Shown here: piece by piece, positions 32,446-43,300 of the stretch
Numbering within the stretch: position 1 is the stretch's first letter
Layout: the number at the start of each line of letters is the position of its first letter
Source: Parachlorella kessleri
Lineage: Eukaryota; Chlorophyta; Trebouxiophyceae; Chlorellales; Chlorellaceae
Direction: 5' to 3'
DNA: 64,000 bases
Assembly (NCBI GenBank): GCA_001598975.1
Contig: BBXU01000888.1
Span: 41,752 to 105,751 of the forward strand
Translations under genes and position numbers: made by a program
The notes under the pieces: model-generated
What the model saw: the letters and a program-made list of their open reading frames with translations, nothing else
What the model was told of the DNA's origin: nothing
Databases searched by the model: none

Positions 32446-33506
32446 CTAATGCTGCTGATCCGAGGCGGGTCTTGTTGTCGTCAGCTGCCCGCTTGCACCC
32501 ATATCGCGTGCTCCTGACCAAGCTTGCAGTCGTATAGCACGATTGGGGGAGCGGCTTGGGATGTGCCCGACCGCCTTTATTCTGTCATGTGACTCCTCCT
32601 CTTCTTCACTGTCCACCTTTTCTGCTTCTTTGAAAGCCACCTCAGCGCCGCCGCCTGCAGCAATCAGTCCTGCTTATATGAAGTCCGATATGTATCAAAG
32701 ACTGGTGTGACCATTCCAGGAGTAATTCTCAATCGAGTTCCATAGTATAGCAGCCCAGTAACACCTGTAAGCATTCTCACTTGCTTTCAAGTCATGGCTG
32801 GAACCGGCTTGCATGCACTCCTAATCATACCCAGAGTCCTATAGCATGCAGGCGAGTGGAGTTGCATAGCACCTCACCTGGATGGACAACCAAAACTGGA
32901 ATTCGCAGTGGGGGCCGTCTTGGTGCTGGCAGCCCAGATTCTAGATAATCCTCATCAGAGGCTGGCCCATGTACGGTCCTTCTTCTTCTGCAGCAGCCAC
33001 CAATAGAGAGCCATGTGATTAAAACCCTTGGACTTGGCTCCAGATTGAGATGTTACCACAGCAAAGCATTGATTTCCCGGCAGTGAAGCTGTCACTGCCA
33101 TACGTGCAGACGTGCCAGCATGCGATCAACAGGGCTATGCATGCCCAAGTTGCTGTCAGTGTGGCTGTTGGCTACTGTGAGCTATGGGTAAACTCAGCAT
33201 CATGGACCAACCTGAACATGCACCAGGCACAAACAAGGCCCGCGATGACAACACATGTCACCCCAAAGCCCAGCAGCGCATATAACAAGAAGTCTTGCGT
33301 GCTGGAGTTGCTGCTATCCAGCTGTGGGTTGGACGTAGGATAGCCTATGCTGCTCTCCCAACCACTGCCTGCAGCGCAGCAAAACTGTGCAAGGTTGCCA
33401 TGCTATACTCCGTCTTTCTGTTGAACACGCAGTGGGGGTTCTATCCCACCTCCCCAGCCTTCTGCGGTCGTTCTCTCTGCCCCGTTTCGCTCGCAGGGGT
33501 CGCCAT
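32446..33506 (-). CDS. Small single-pass membrane protein with acidic cytoplasmic tail
   Basis: Four short exons, 33506-33450, 33321-33212, 32987-32878 and 32654-32446, join with consistent phases (0, 2, 1) to give 161 aa. The order is: a 20-30 residue N-terminal polar part (MATPASETGQRERPQKAGE), one hydrophobic helix (FLLYALLGFGVTCVVIAGLV), a stop-transfer cluster RRRR, then a tail with an acidic run (KVDSEEEEES) and basic patches. No signal peptide is seen, so type III topology with the tail in the cytosol is likely. I do not recognise a family. Each exon is tiny and the call rests on four phase-compatible GT/AG junctions plus the membrane helix and arginine stop signal falling in order. 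Confidence 0.55.
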
Positions 33507-33708
33507 GGTTGCTAGACATTTGAACACCAAGTACGATGGGGTTTGACTGGCGTTTCCTCAGGTGTGTTCTGCCGCTTTACGTGACCGGCTGTGTTATGAG
33601 CTTTCAAGGCAAAGCAGGCAAGCCACGCAAACGTGGACTCCCCGGAGGGCGCAAGATACAGGAAGGCTTCAGGCAGGGCATGCGCAACAAATCTGTATTT
33701 ACGAGGTA
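33507..33708. promoter_or_regulatory. Divergent 202-bp region between the membrane protein and lyase genes
   Basis: Both start codons face away from this interval. An in-frame ATG reading (MSFQGKAGKPRKRG and on) starts at 33586 on the plus strand but stops before the lyase exons, so it may be an upstream reading frame in the lyase leader. Confidence 0.35.
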
Positions 33709-36621
33709 ATGATCAACCTAAGGCGCCTGAGCACAAGTGCAAGGTCGGTAAGCCTGCGTTAGACCTTTCATGGTTGTCCTGTAGGGCCACCCTTGCTGTC
33801 CCTCATGTGATCCAGATACACGCATATAGCTGTTGGAGCACCCCTAGTTACCGAAGCACGGTAAGCTATACCTTTCAGGTCTGTGCTGGAACTGAAGCCA
33901 AGGAGGGCGGTCCTGTACGTCCCAGGTTAGTGTGGCAAGACCAGCTTGACAAGTGGCCCTGCTGTTTCGTTTCGCCCCTCCATGCCGTCATATCTCATGC
34001 AGCTGCCCAAAACTGGCTGGCTCTTGACTGCTTCCTCTAGCCGACACGCAGGAGACTCGGAGCGCAAGGTCAAGAAAGGCGCAGAGGCTACAGGCGCTGA
34101 CTGTGTGTGCCTGGACCTCGAGGATGCCGTGGCTCACAGCCGCAAACCAGCTGCACGCGATACGGTAGCCACAGCGCTAGCAAGTATGTCGTTGATGCTC
34201 TGTTCTGCCAAGCTCAACTTTGTGGTCCATCCCTGGAAAGCCCGAGCGTCAGGCGACCGGCAGTAGGCTGGCTTGCCCCCAAGTGCCATGTACTGCTGTC
34301 CCACCTGCTGTTTTCACTCCCCTGCTGATCAGCCATGCAGGTCACTCTTGAATGTCACAGTCTGTCTGTCCGTGTAGGCTTAGCTGCCTGTCACTTGCGA
34401 CACCACAGAGTCAGCTCATTGCTATCCCACTCCTCCCTGCCCGCGCCTATGCAGCTTTGGACTTCGGCCGCTCTGAGCGTGCTGTGCGCATCAACGGTGT
34501 CGCAACATCTTATATTGAGGAAGACTTGCAAGCGGTGCTGACAGGCAAACAGCTGCCAGATGCCCTGGTGGTCCCAAAGGTGGGTGCGCCAAATATCTTC
34601 CTCTACTTCAAGAGGCCGGGGCGGCAGTTGGCTATTGTGACGTGGTAAGCAAAGTCAGGTGCAGTAAGGATTCATAACACAAAGCGTATCTAGTGGCTTC
34701 TGTAGCTTCATGCGGTCCCTGATCTTTGCACGTTTGAATGAAACATGGTTGCTGCAGGGCACGGTTTACTAGCGTAAATTTTGTGGGCATGTCTGCAGCG
34801 ATGGCAACAAGGGGGTGGAAGTCTGGAGATTCTCATAGCTAGTACATGCCATGCCCATCATGCGTGTACGTGTACGTGTACGTGTACGTGTACGTGTACG
34901 TGTACGTGTACGTTCACCCACTACATTCCAGTGTCTCGAGAGGGTTTGCAGATAGATGATGTGGATCAGGTCTCCTGGCTTGCATCTCAAGTCGACACTT
35001 TAGCCGGGGAGCGGCTGCGGAGGGAGGGGCTTGCGCTGACGATCATCAGCATGTGTGAGAGCGGCATGGGACTGCTGAACCTCAAGTGAGCTAGTGCAGG
35101 GTTGTGGCACTTCCTAGGTAACCGCAGCATGTTGCCTGAGTAAGTGGGTAAATAGCGGGCGACAGGGGGACTGAACCCTTGGATTGCCTAGGACTTCTTT
35201 TAGTTATTTGGTTTCGATCTGCATGCACAAGTCAGTCTGCAGCGACCTCTGAGATTGCCCGACATGCACTAACCCTTCTGCCTGACGGCGCATACAGGCT
35301 GACAAGGCTGCCACACGCCCAGCCTGCCCACTGCCTGTCTGGTGTGCGCTTGCAGAGACATCTTCCAGGCATTCCTCGCAGCACAGGAGCGGGCACCCCT
35401 GAGGCTGGAAGCATGCATCTTTGGTGCCGACGACTTCTGTGCTAGCCTGGGCATGAAGCGGCAACCAGGGACTGACGACACGGCCTTGGCCAGGCGCTGG
35501 GTGGCGCTGCATGCGCGGAGCTTTGGGCTACAGCCCATCGACCAAGTGTTTGTGAGTAATGGAGAGTCGTCTGTTTTTAAGGAGATGAACTCTGGAGCTC
35601 ATGCTGCGTCAACCACACACATGTGTGCATACCACATTGCGCCTCCAGGTTGGGTTGTATAGGGGTACATGCGATACATGTGAGACCGGGACATGGGTGC
35701 CTTGCTAGCTTGCCTTGCTACCCACCTCTCATCCTGAGAGACAGGTAGAGGCGCGCCAGTTTGTGGTGGGTCCAGGCAGCTACTCACCCAAACCTTCCAA
35801 ACCCGGCTGTGCTCAGGCTGAGGGGCTGCTGATGACTGTCACTTTGCTGCAGATTGACTTTAAGAACCAGCACGGCTTTACTGTAGAGTGTGAGGAGGGG
35901 CGGAGGCTGGGGTTCACTGGAAAACAGGTCATTCATCCAACGCAAGTGCTGCCCGCTCAGGTGGGTATTCTTGGCAGAACAGTCTCACCAAACCACCTCA
36001 TCCACCAGTAAATTTTGATATATACTTGATGGCGGACAAAACCCGGGTTTTTGGTCGGTAGTGAATCCCTTATCACGCCGTGCTGCGGCCCTCCTGGTAG
36101 AACGTAGTATCAAGTGTCATGTCTGCAGGCAGCGTTCTCTCCAGACCCGCATGACGTTGAGGAAGCAAAGCAGCTGGTAAAAGCCTTTGATAAGCACCAA
36201 CAGGCTGGCAAGGTATTGACCTGCTGTGGCCAATGTGCGCTGCTGTGATCAGCGCTGTGGCATATGTCTGCTCACCAGGGCACTCGGCCGCTCTTTGAAA
36301 GGTTTGAGCAGGCCTGCTGTCATGTCTTGCCGGGTAAGGCAAATGCTGTGTGGCACTGCAGGGAGCATTTGTGTTCCGAGACAGGATGATCGACAATCCC
36401 ACATATTTACAGGTCTGTGCCAGGGTTTAGGCAGTCAAGGAAGCGTGAGACACGCCCACTGTTCCTGCCATAGTCTTGGTCCTTGGGCACCAAAAGCTAG
36501 CTGGCTGGCTATTAACGGCTTGCTTACAACCATGCCGCCATGATGGACCCTAACTCTGACTTGCTTTCGCATGCAGGCCAAGAACTTGCTTCTGTTTGCT
36601 GAGCGCATAGATGCGGTGTGA
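33709..36621 (+). CDS. Mitochondrial CitE-like lyase (citramalyl-CoA lyase / CLYBL type)
   Basis: Ten exons: 33709-33743, 33879-33925, 34052-34183, 34455-34579, 34952-35085, 35356-35551, 35853-35960, 36129-36212, 36362-36412, 36577-36621; 318 aa, the usual family length. The N-terminus MINLRRLSTSARS is a good mitochondrial presequence. HpcH/HpaI-aldolase/CitE motifs follow: RRAVLYVPGDSERKVKKG, GADCVCLDLEDAVAHSRKPA, ERAVRIN, DALVVPK, SMCESGMGLLN (metal-binding Glu), IFGADDFC, RLGFTGKQVIHPTQV and AAFSPDPHDVEEAKQLV. In animals CLYBL cleaves citramalyl-CoA to acetyl-CoA and pyruvate, protecting vitamin B12 metabolism from itaconyl-CoA. Malyl-CoA or another 3-hydroxyacyl-CoA is an alternative substrate. 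The first splice uses GTCGGT as donor next to a stronger GTAAGC that would be out of phase, so the first junction is less certain. Confidence 0.88.
34863..34913 (+). repeat. Hexanucleotide microsatellite (CGTGTA)8
   Basis: Eight perfect CGTGTA units followed by CGT lie inside intron 4 of the CitE-like lyase gene (34580-34951). Confidence 0.95.
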
Positions 36622-37345
36622 GCGGCAAGACTTCTAGCTGGAGGCCTGCCTCTCTGGATGAGGATAGTCATTAGTGGGCCGATGTAGATATTGGAACTCC
36701 TTATCAAAGCCTGTTTCGGGCAGTGCGCTGCAAGACCAATTAGTTGCAGGAGCACGCAGTTACACGATGCTGCTTTTTAACGCGCTTCATAACTGGTGTC
36801 TTTCATCTGTCGTGCTGACCGCTACTGCATCCCTGCATTGACTTCGCATCTGTATATTGTACTGGATGTTGCAGAAAACTGTTTCTATTTTTCCAATGTG
36901 GCTGGCAAGCTGCGCTGACACCCAAAAGAAAGCGCACTCAGGTAGCAAGGTGTGATTCAAGACGTGAGTGAAGTCACCCAATGAAATACAAGGCCTATGT
37001 GAAAGCCACATGAAACGTTCGTGATGAGAACTGGAGTTTGTTGAAGGGCGTACATGAGGTGCAATACTGATCTACTATATTCACCTGGCAATCGCTGCCT
37101 CGCAAGCACAGCTGCAACCATGCCCGGCGGCTGGCTGGTGAAACACTGCTGCACAACTCACATGTGTTACGCCAGCTCGAAGTCTGGCATCTCCTCATCA
37201 CTGTCACCAGCAGCAGGCTCCCACAAGGGCGGCAAGCCTGGCGCTACCTGCCTGCTATCGCCATCATGCCCCTGTGACGATCCAGCAGGTGCTGCTTCAG
37301 TCTCTCGGATCTTGTGGAGCGGCACTTCCCCGACCCGTTCTGAGG
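36622..37345. other. Convergent intergenic region
   Basis: It contains the 3' UTRs of the lyase gene and the helicase gene. One minus-strand reading frame here (37364-37167) ends in an acidic run GDSDEEMPDFELA and could be an alternative last exon of the helicase. I found no in-phase junction for it. Confidence 0.4.
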
Positions 37346-40300
37346 CTAATTCTTCGACTCCCATGGCCTCTGTTCCTCTTTGGCCTGCTGCCGCTCCTCC
37401 TGCTCGACCTCCCGCGCCTGCTGCTGCCGCTGCTGCACTTCCGGCCCTCGCTGTGCTGCCTCAAGGGCTTCCCACTCTTCATCACAGATGACATCGCCTT
37501 GCTCCCAATCGTCAGCGTCACAGGCACAGCCAGCTGGCCATACCACCTGATGCTGTTGGTTGCGTTGCTGTTCCCGCTGCTGCTGCTGCGGCTGCTGCTG
37601 CTGCTGACGAGATGGTTCAGGCTGATACGACCCTCCAGTCTGGCCTTGCTGCCCTGTAGCAGCAGGCACGGATGTGACAGCTGGGGCTGCTGATGGGAGG
37701 GGCAGGCGTCCCTGTGCACCAAATGCCCCAGGCACGCTGCGGCACTTGCGCAACAGGGCAGCAAATGCCGGCGCCGACTGCTGCAGGGCGGGCGTACAGC
37801 CCACCAGGACCAGGTTGTTCTTGGCACGAGTGAGCGCCACATTCAGCCTGCAGGAGCAGGCGGGTGCGCTTGACAGCCTTTGGAGAGCTGCGTCCAGCCT
37901 GTTCAGGTCTGGGGGCAGCCAGCGCCTTGCAGCACTAGCATGCAGTTTGTCACACAACCATCGATCAACATGGATGAGATCGTCCAGAATGTCCCAGCAA
38001 GCTTGCTGCTGAGACCGAGGGCTCAGCCACAGCCGTCACCCAGGCCCCACCCAAATGGAACCCAGCATGATCACATGGCGGTGCATGGCATTTGTTGCTC
38101 AGAGCACAGCCACTAGCCATCCAAGCCCCCATGCTTGCCTGCATAGGAGTCATATATCAGTGCATGAGTCACACTTGCCTGCATGAGTCTGCAGCGAAGC
38201 TGCCGGGGCGGGTCACCGTGGTTGACAGTAGGATGACGTCCTTCTCAGCTCCCTGGCAGGTTCAAGCACGCCAAAGGGGAGGGAGCTGAAGTAGCCCTGC
38301 CATACATGGTAGCTTAGCCTTGTTCACTGTCACCATGCGCTCCTTAATTCCTGGTCGCAGCCGCTAGTCTGGTGCACAGTCACGAATCCGCCTTGTGCCC
38401 TGTGAGGTGCCCAAATGAATCGCTTTAATCTACAATACCTCGTAGGCCTGCAACATTGTCTTGACATTTGTGATGGGCGGCTCTTGCGCATAGGTTAAAA
38501 TTCTCACCTGGAAAGAATCCACTGTTGCCACCTGGATGCTGCCTGGACCTTGAACTTTGCCTCCCTCGCTGCCCTCAGCCTCCTTGCTCTCACAGCTGCC
38601 CTCAGCAGTGTCACTCGCGCTTCCAGGCTGCCCGATTCCTGGCTGCTGCTGTTGAGCCACCAGCGCTGGGAGCTGCTTGTCCAGCATGGATCGTATCAGA
38701 GCAGCCTGCAGCGGCATGCAGCACCTCAGGACACTTCGCATCTAGTAAATTATCCCTTGTCAGCCGTCCATCCTTCCAACACCATCAGCATCCAGGCAAT
38801 CCTTATATTTATGAGTCCACATGACGGTCGTAACCGCCCTCCCTCCCCATAATGAGTGGCTGATTCTTAATAGCCACATCTCGCCTTCCTCGGTTGAGTA
38901 CCTGAGCACGGAAGAAGCAAATGACGCCACACTTGGCAGGCTCCACCCCCGCTTGCAGCAGCTGCTGCACCACAGCGACCACGGCTGCCGCCTCCTGTGG
39001 GTTGGCGGCACTGCGGCTGCCTGCAGAGGCATGTCACATGAGTGCTTACTTCAGGGGAAGCTTAGCCAGAGCCAGGATGTTGACTCAGATGTGGACCTTC
39101 CAGTACTTTAAGGAAGATCACTGTAGGTGAGACGGTACCCTTGCTGTGGCAGCCAAGTCCGACGGGGCACAAATTGTGTCTGAGGCCAAGCAACCGAGAC
39201 TACACTTGGCCAAGGTTACCAAAGTAATGCTTAACGATTGACAGCCACAGACACCATTGACAGACACCATTCACCTGGGTTGTACTGCTCGAAGCCTCGC
39301 ACATCCAGGAACACCAGGTTGGGCAGTCCTGGTAGTAGCGATAGCCTGTCTGCAGCAGCGCAGCCATCCAGCAGCCGGCCCCCGTAGAACTGCTGGTTGG
39401 GCACCGCTGCCAGGTCAGGGTGGCAGCGGTACTGCCGTCGCAGCAGGTGGGGCGTGTGCCCCAGGACTGCTAGCCGCACAAAGAGTGGCCTCAGCAGGCC
39501 GTGTGCAGAGCCAGGGGGGTGGCCGGGGGGCGGGGTGACCTGGGCTGGGGCTGCTATGACTGGAGGCAGCTGGAGCGGGTCCCCGGCTGCCACCAAGTAC
39601 CTGTGTGGCCACGGCGCCACATACACAAATAAAGACTGTGGCCAGTGTGCGTGGTTGGAGGACCCGAACAGTGAGGATGTCTTTGCCACCTAGTTGTTCT
39701 GTTACCTGTCAGCCCAACCGTTGCTGGTGGTCCTGCTAATGCGAGGTAGCCGGCTACAGCTTGATGACTGGAGACATAATGTGGGCACACGAGGCTTGCC
39801 TGAAGTTGGCACGGTTCAGTGACCCAGAGACAGCACGGAAGCCTCAGGGGCCAGATCCTGAAACAACTGCTGCCAGTGCAAGACATAACGCTACCACCTC
39901 CCCTCCCTGGCTTGCCTGCACTTGGCTCGGATGAGCGGCACCAGCGACAGCGGCTCCACCATCTGTGAGCACTCATCCAGCACCACCACATCGAAGGTCT
40001 GGCCATCCAGGGCGCTCAGCAGCGCGGAGCAGCAGGTCACGCCCACCACAGGCACTGTCTTCAGCAGCCGCTTCTTCTGGCGCTCCGCACCTGCAGCGGA
40101 AGGAAGGCGGTCATGCTACTCTAGCACGATGGTCAATGACATGCTGAAGACACGCAAGGTCTATCACCAGTGCATTACCACAAAAGGGAAGCAGAGAACC
40201 TGGACCGCTGCCCCAGCCGGTTGTCCACCTTTTTCCGCCAGTTCAAGCTCCGCCTGCAGCACTGCTGTCTCATGAGGATCATTGGAGTCCTTGAGCATCT

Positions 40301-43300
40301 CTCGCAGCTCGGCCGCAGCGCTGGCATGGGCCTTTGACTCGCTGCAGGGTGCCATACACGAGCTTCAGCCCCGGCAACATACAAATCGCAGCCAATCGCA
40401 TCTGGCAAGAAATATTGCGGGACTTGTCCCGTCACCATAAGAACTGTCACCATAAGATACCGTCCGGAGCCATCCACTTCTGGCACAAGCTTTGAATAGA
40501 ACACCTGTCCATGCATTGTAGGCACACGCATAGGACCGCTAGTGCAACAACGTGCACGGCTTTTTTTGCTGCAGCCAGGCTCCAAAAGGCTAGGTGGTTG
40601 GAAGGGAACTGACCTACAGTGCAGTGACTGGCGCAGCAGTTGGCGGCTGACGCGGCGCAAGGGTCCCACGCGCAAGAAGTCAGTGCAGCCAGACTCCAGC
40701 AGTCCTGCATTGCGACCGAAGTCTTGTGCACTTACCGCCAATAGTCACACCCTACTGATGCCCGGGGCCCCGCGGGGCAAATCATTGTATGTGTGTGTCA
40801 CTTTCGCAACATCACCCTGGCACCAATTACCACGAGGTTGCCATAGGCGTGGCTCAGGTGGAGAAGCAAAGAACTCTGCCTACCTGGCAGGAAGGGGCCC
40901 TCACATTGCTTCCAGGGCCATTCGCGCTATCACTTTGCTTGGTTAGATTGTGTACAACGGGCCATCTGATAAGGGCCAACTGACAGCAAGGGATTGCTAT
41001 GCCCTCAGAAGGCCGTAAAGATAACCTCCCACCTAGGTTAACTTGTATGCACTCAGCGGCACAGACTCACCCAGCAGCACTCGGTCCACCGCAACATTCG
41101 TGTGGGCTGCCACCAGCACCCGGCAACCAGCCAGGGGGGCCCCGCCTGGCAAGTGACGGGACCTCTGCGCCAGCAGCAGGTGCAGGATGGACACCAGGAG
41201 GGTGCTCTTCCCTGAGCCGAAGGGGCCGTGGATGAGGCAAACGGGTGGAGGCCTTCCAGACCCGCCGGCTGCCTCCTGCTGTAGCCTCCCCTGCAGGGCA
41301 GCACCGTGCCGGCAAGGGCTCCTTGGCCACCTGGTTGTATGCTATCACCGGGTTGGACGCCTGATTATATAACGTGCACAGGTGGCTCTTGTCGTACCAG
41401 GACCGGCAATAGATGTATGCGTTGATGCGTACTGAGTGACCTGACATGTGCCCAAGTGGACAACCCACCTGGACATTGTCAGGGAGACACCAGGCGGCCA
41501 CGTTCCGTACCACATCTGCCTGCTCAGGGTTGAGCCTGAACCTGGCAATGATGGCTTCTGCATCTGCTTCCACTGCAGAACTGCTGCTCCCGTCTGCTGC
41601 TTCTGCTCCTGCTGCTGCTGCTGCTGCTGTCCCTGCACCTTCGACAGGAGAGCCTTTGCCGCCTTTGGCCCTCTTGGCGTGCTTAGTTGGTGGGGGCACA
41701 TCACCACCCGCCGCGTCAGCCTCCCTACTGGCCTTCAAGCACGGGCTGCTGGGGTTGCTTGGGCTGGGATTCTTTCCTTCATCAGCCACAACTGCTATTG
41801 CAAACGCCGGCCCTGCTGCCGCTGCCTCTCTCCCTGCTTTGCTGGCAACCGCATTAGTGGAGTCGCTATCTGTAGGGCTGTAGCAGGGGCTATCTGATCC
41901 TGGCATGCTCCCACTCGGGGAGGAAACAGTGGGACGCTGGGGTGTGCTGGCTGCAATGGCTGCCGCAGCTCCATCTGCCTTTCCTCCTGCTTCCACTGCC
42001 GCTCCTGCACTTGCTAATTTCACTGGCGCTGCCGCCTCAACCGGTGCCCCACTGTGTGGGAAGGCTCCCGCCGGCTTACCATCATTAGCGGGTATGCCCA
42101 GGATATGCGGTAGCAGGGGCAGCGACTGGGCTGTGAGGGACTGAAGCAGCTCTACCATGCGGAGCTCAGTTGCGGCTTCAGGACCTGCACAGGTCAAGAC
42201 ACAGTTGCCGGTTTACGTGTCCAACCAAGCAAGCGGCTGCTGGTGCTGCTGCCCTCTTGGCGCCTCATCAACAGCATGTCACTGCTGCCTCCGTTCCAAC
42301 AGCGCATCATCAGCACCCCAGGGATGGCTGTAGCACATCTCGCATACACAACACGCACACCGAGGAGCAGGGGTAAAACAGAAACATGCCTGCAATGCAG
42401 CTGTCTTGCCCTGTCTTTCCCTGGCTAAATGACCCACCTTTGATGGCATACACCAGCTGTGAGCGCCCCAGGTTGGGCGGCTTTGGGGAGAGCAGCTCAA
42501 CCTCGAACTTTCCGTCCTGGTTTGGCCCATGCCATAGGCTGCGAGCCACGGCTACCCAGGGAGCCCGTGCCTTGTCGCCCATTTGGCCCTGAGCGAAGCC
42601 TGCCTGGAACTGGGGGTTGTTGCTTATCACCCACAGGTCGTCCTTCCTGGAAAAAATAGCAAATATGCTGTCAGGCTTGCTTGCTAGGGGCTTCATGAAA
42701 GGCAACAAACGACAGGCAGTAGAACGTTGGCAAGGCAGAAATGAGGAGTTGAGCATCTCAGCAAGGCAACAGGTAGGTCATGTCATAGAAAGCAGGGTAA
42801 AAGCAACTCCTCGCTAAGCATAGTCCCCCTTGGGGTTGCCACACTTGACTGGCCAAGAAGCAACACGTAACCTGCCTGTACTCTGTCGACTTGCCCCGCC
42901 CAGACTTGATGATGAGATAAAGGCTCTCAGGCTTCTGACCAGCCTGGATGTCATCGGCTGCGTCTGCCATGAAGTGTCAAGTGCAGCGTGGGACTAGATA
43001 GAGACCCGGAGTTGTTTACGCAAGACTGCTAGAGCATGGCTTCAACCCATACGTATGCGACCCTTCCCATCTATAGACGCAATGGTGCTAGCCAGCATCG
43101 CCCCATGGCATAGAGACAGGCTGCTTGCAAAGTAGGTTATCCCCACCTGCACACCTCCCTATTGCCCTGTTACGAAAACTGCCTTTTGCCCCAATGCTCC
43201 CACCTTGCTCTGTATCCTCATCCGCATCCGCCCCTTTGACCTTGCCTCGCTTCCACTTCTTGTACTTGCTGCCAGTCTGAAAAGAAGGTGTGTAACAGTC

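Noticed and set aside
32311..32537. 74-residue plus-strand frame downstream of the TATA-like run at 32211
   Set aside because: It lies in the spacer and overlaps the end of a minus-strand exon, has no family features, and continues into no exon series. The TATA-like run is better placed for the gene at 32069.
34863..34913. CGTGTA array as a telomere-like tract
   Set aside because: Plant and green-algal telomeres are TTTAGGG or TTTTAGGG types; this is an internal intron microsatellite.
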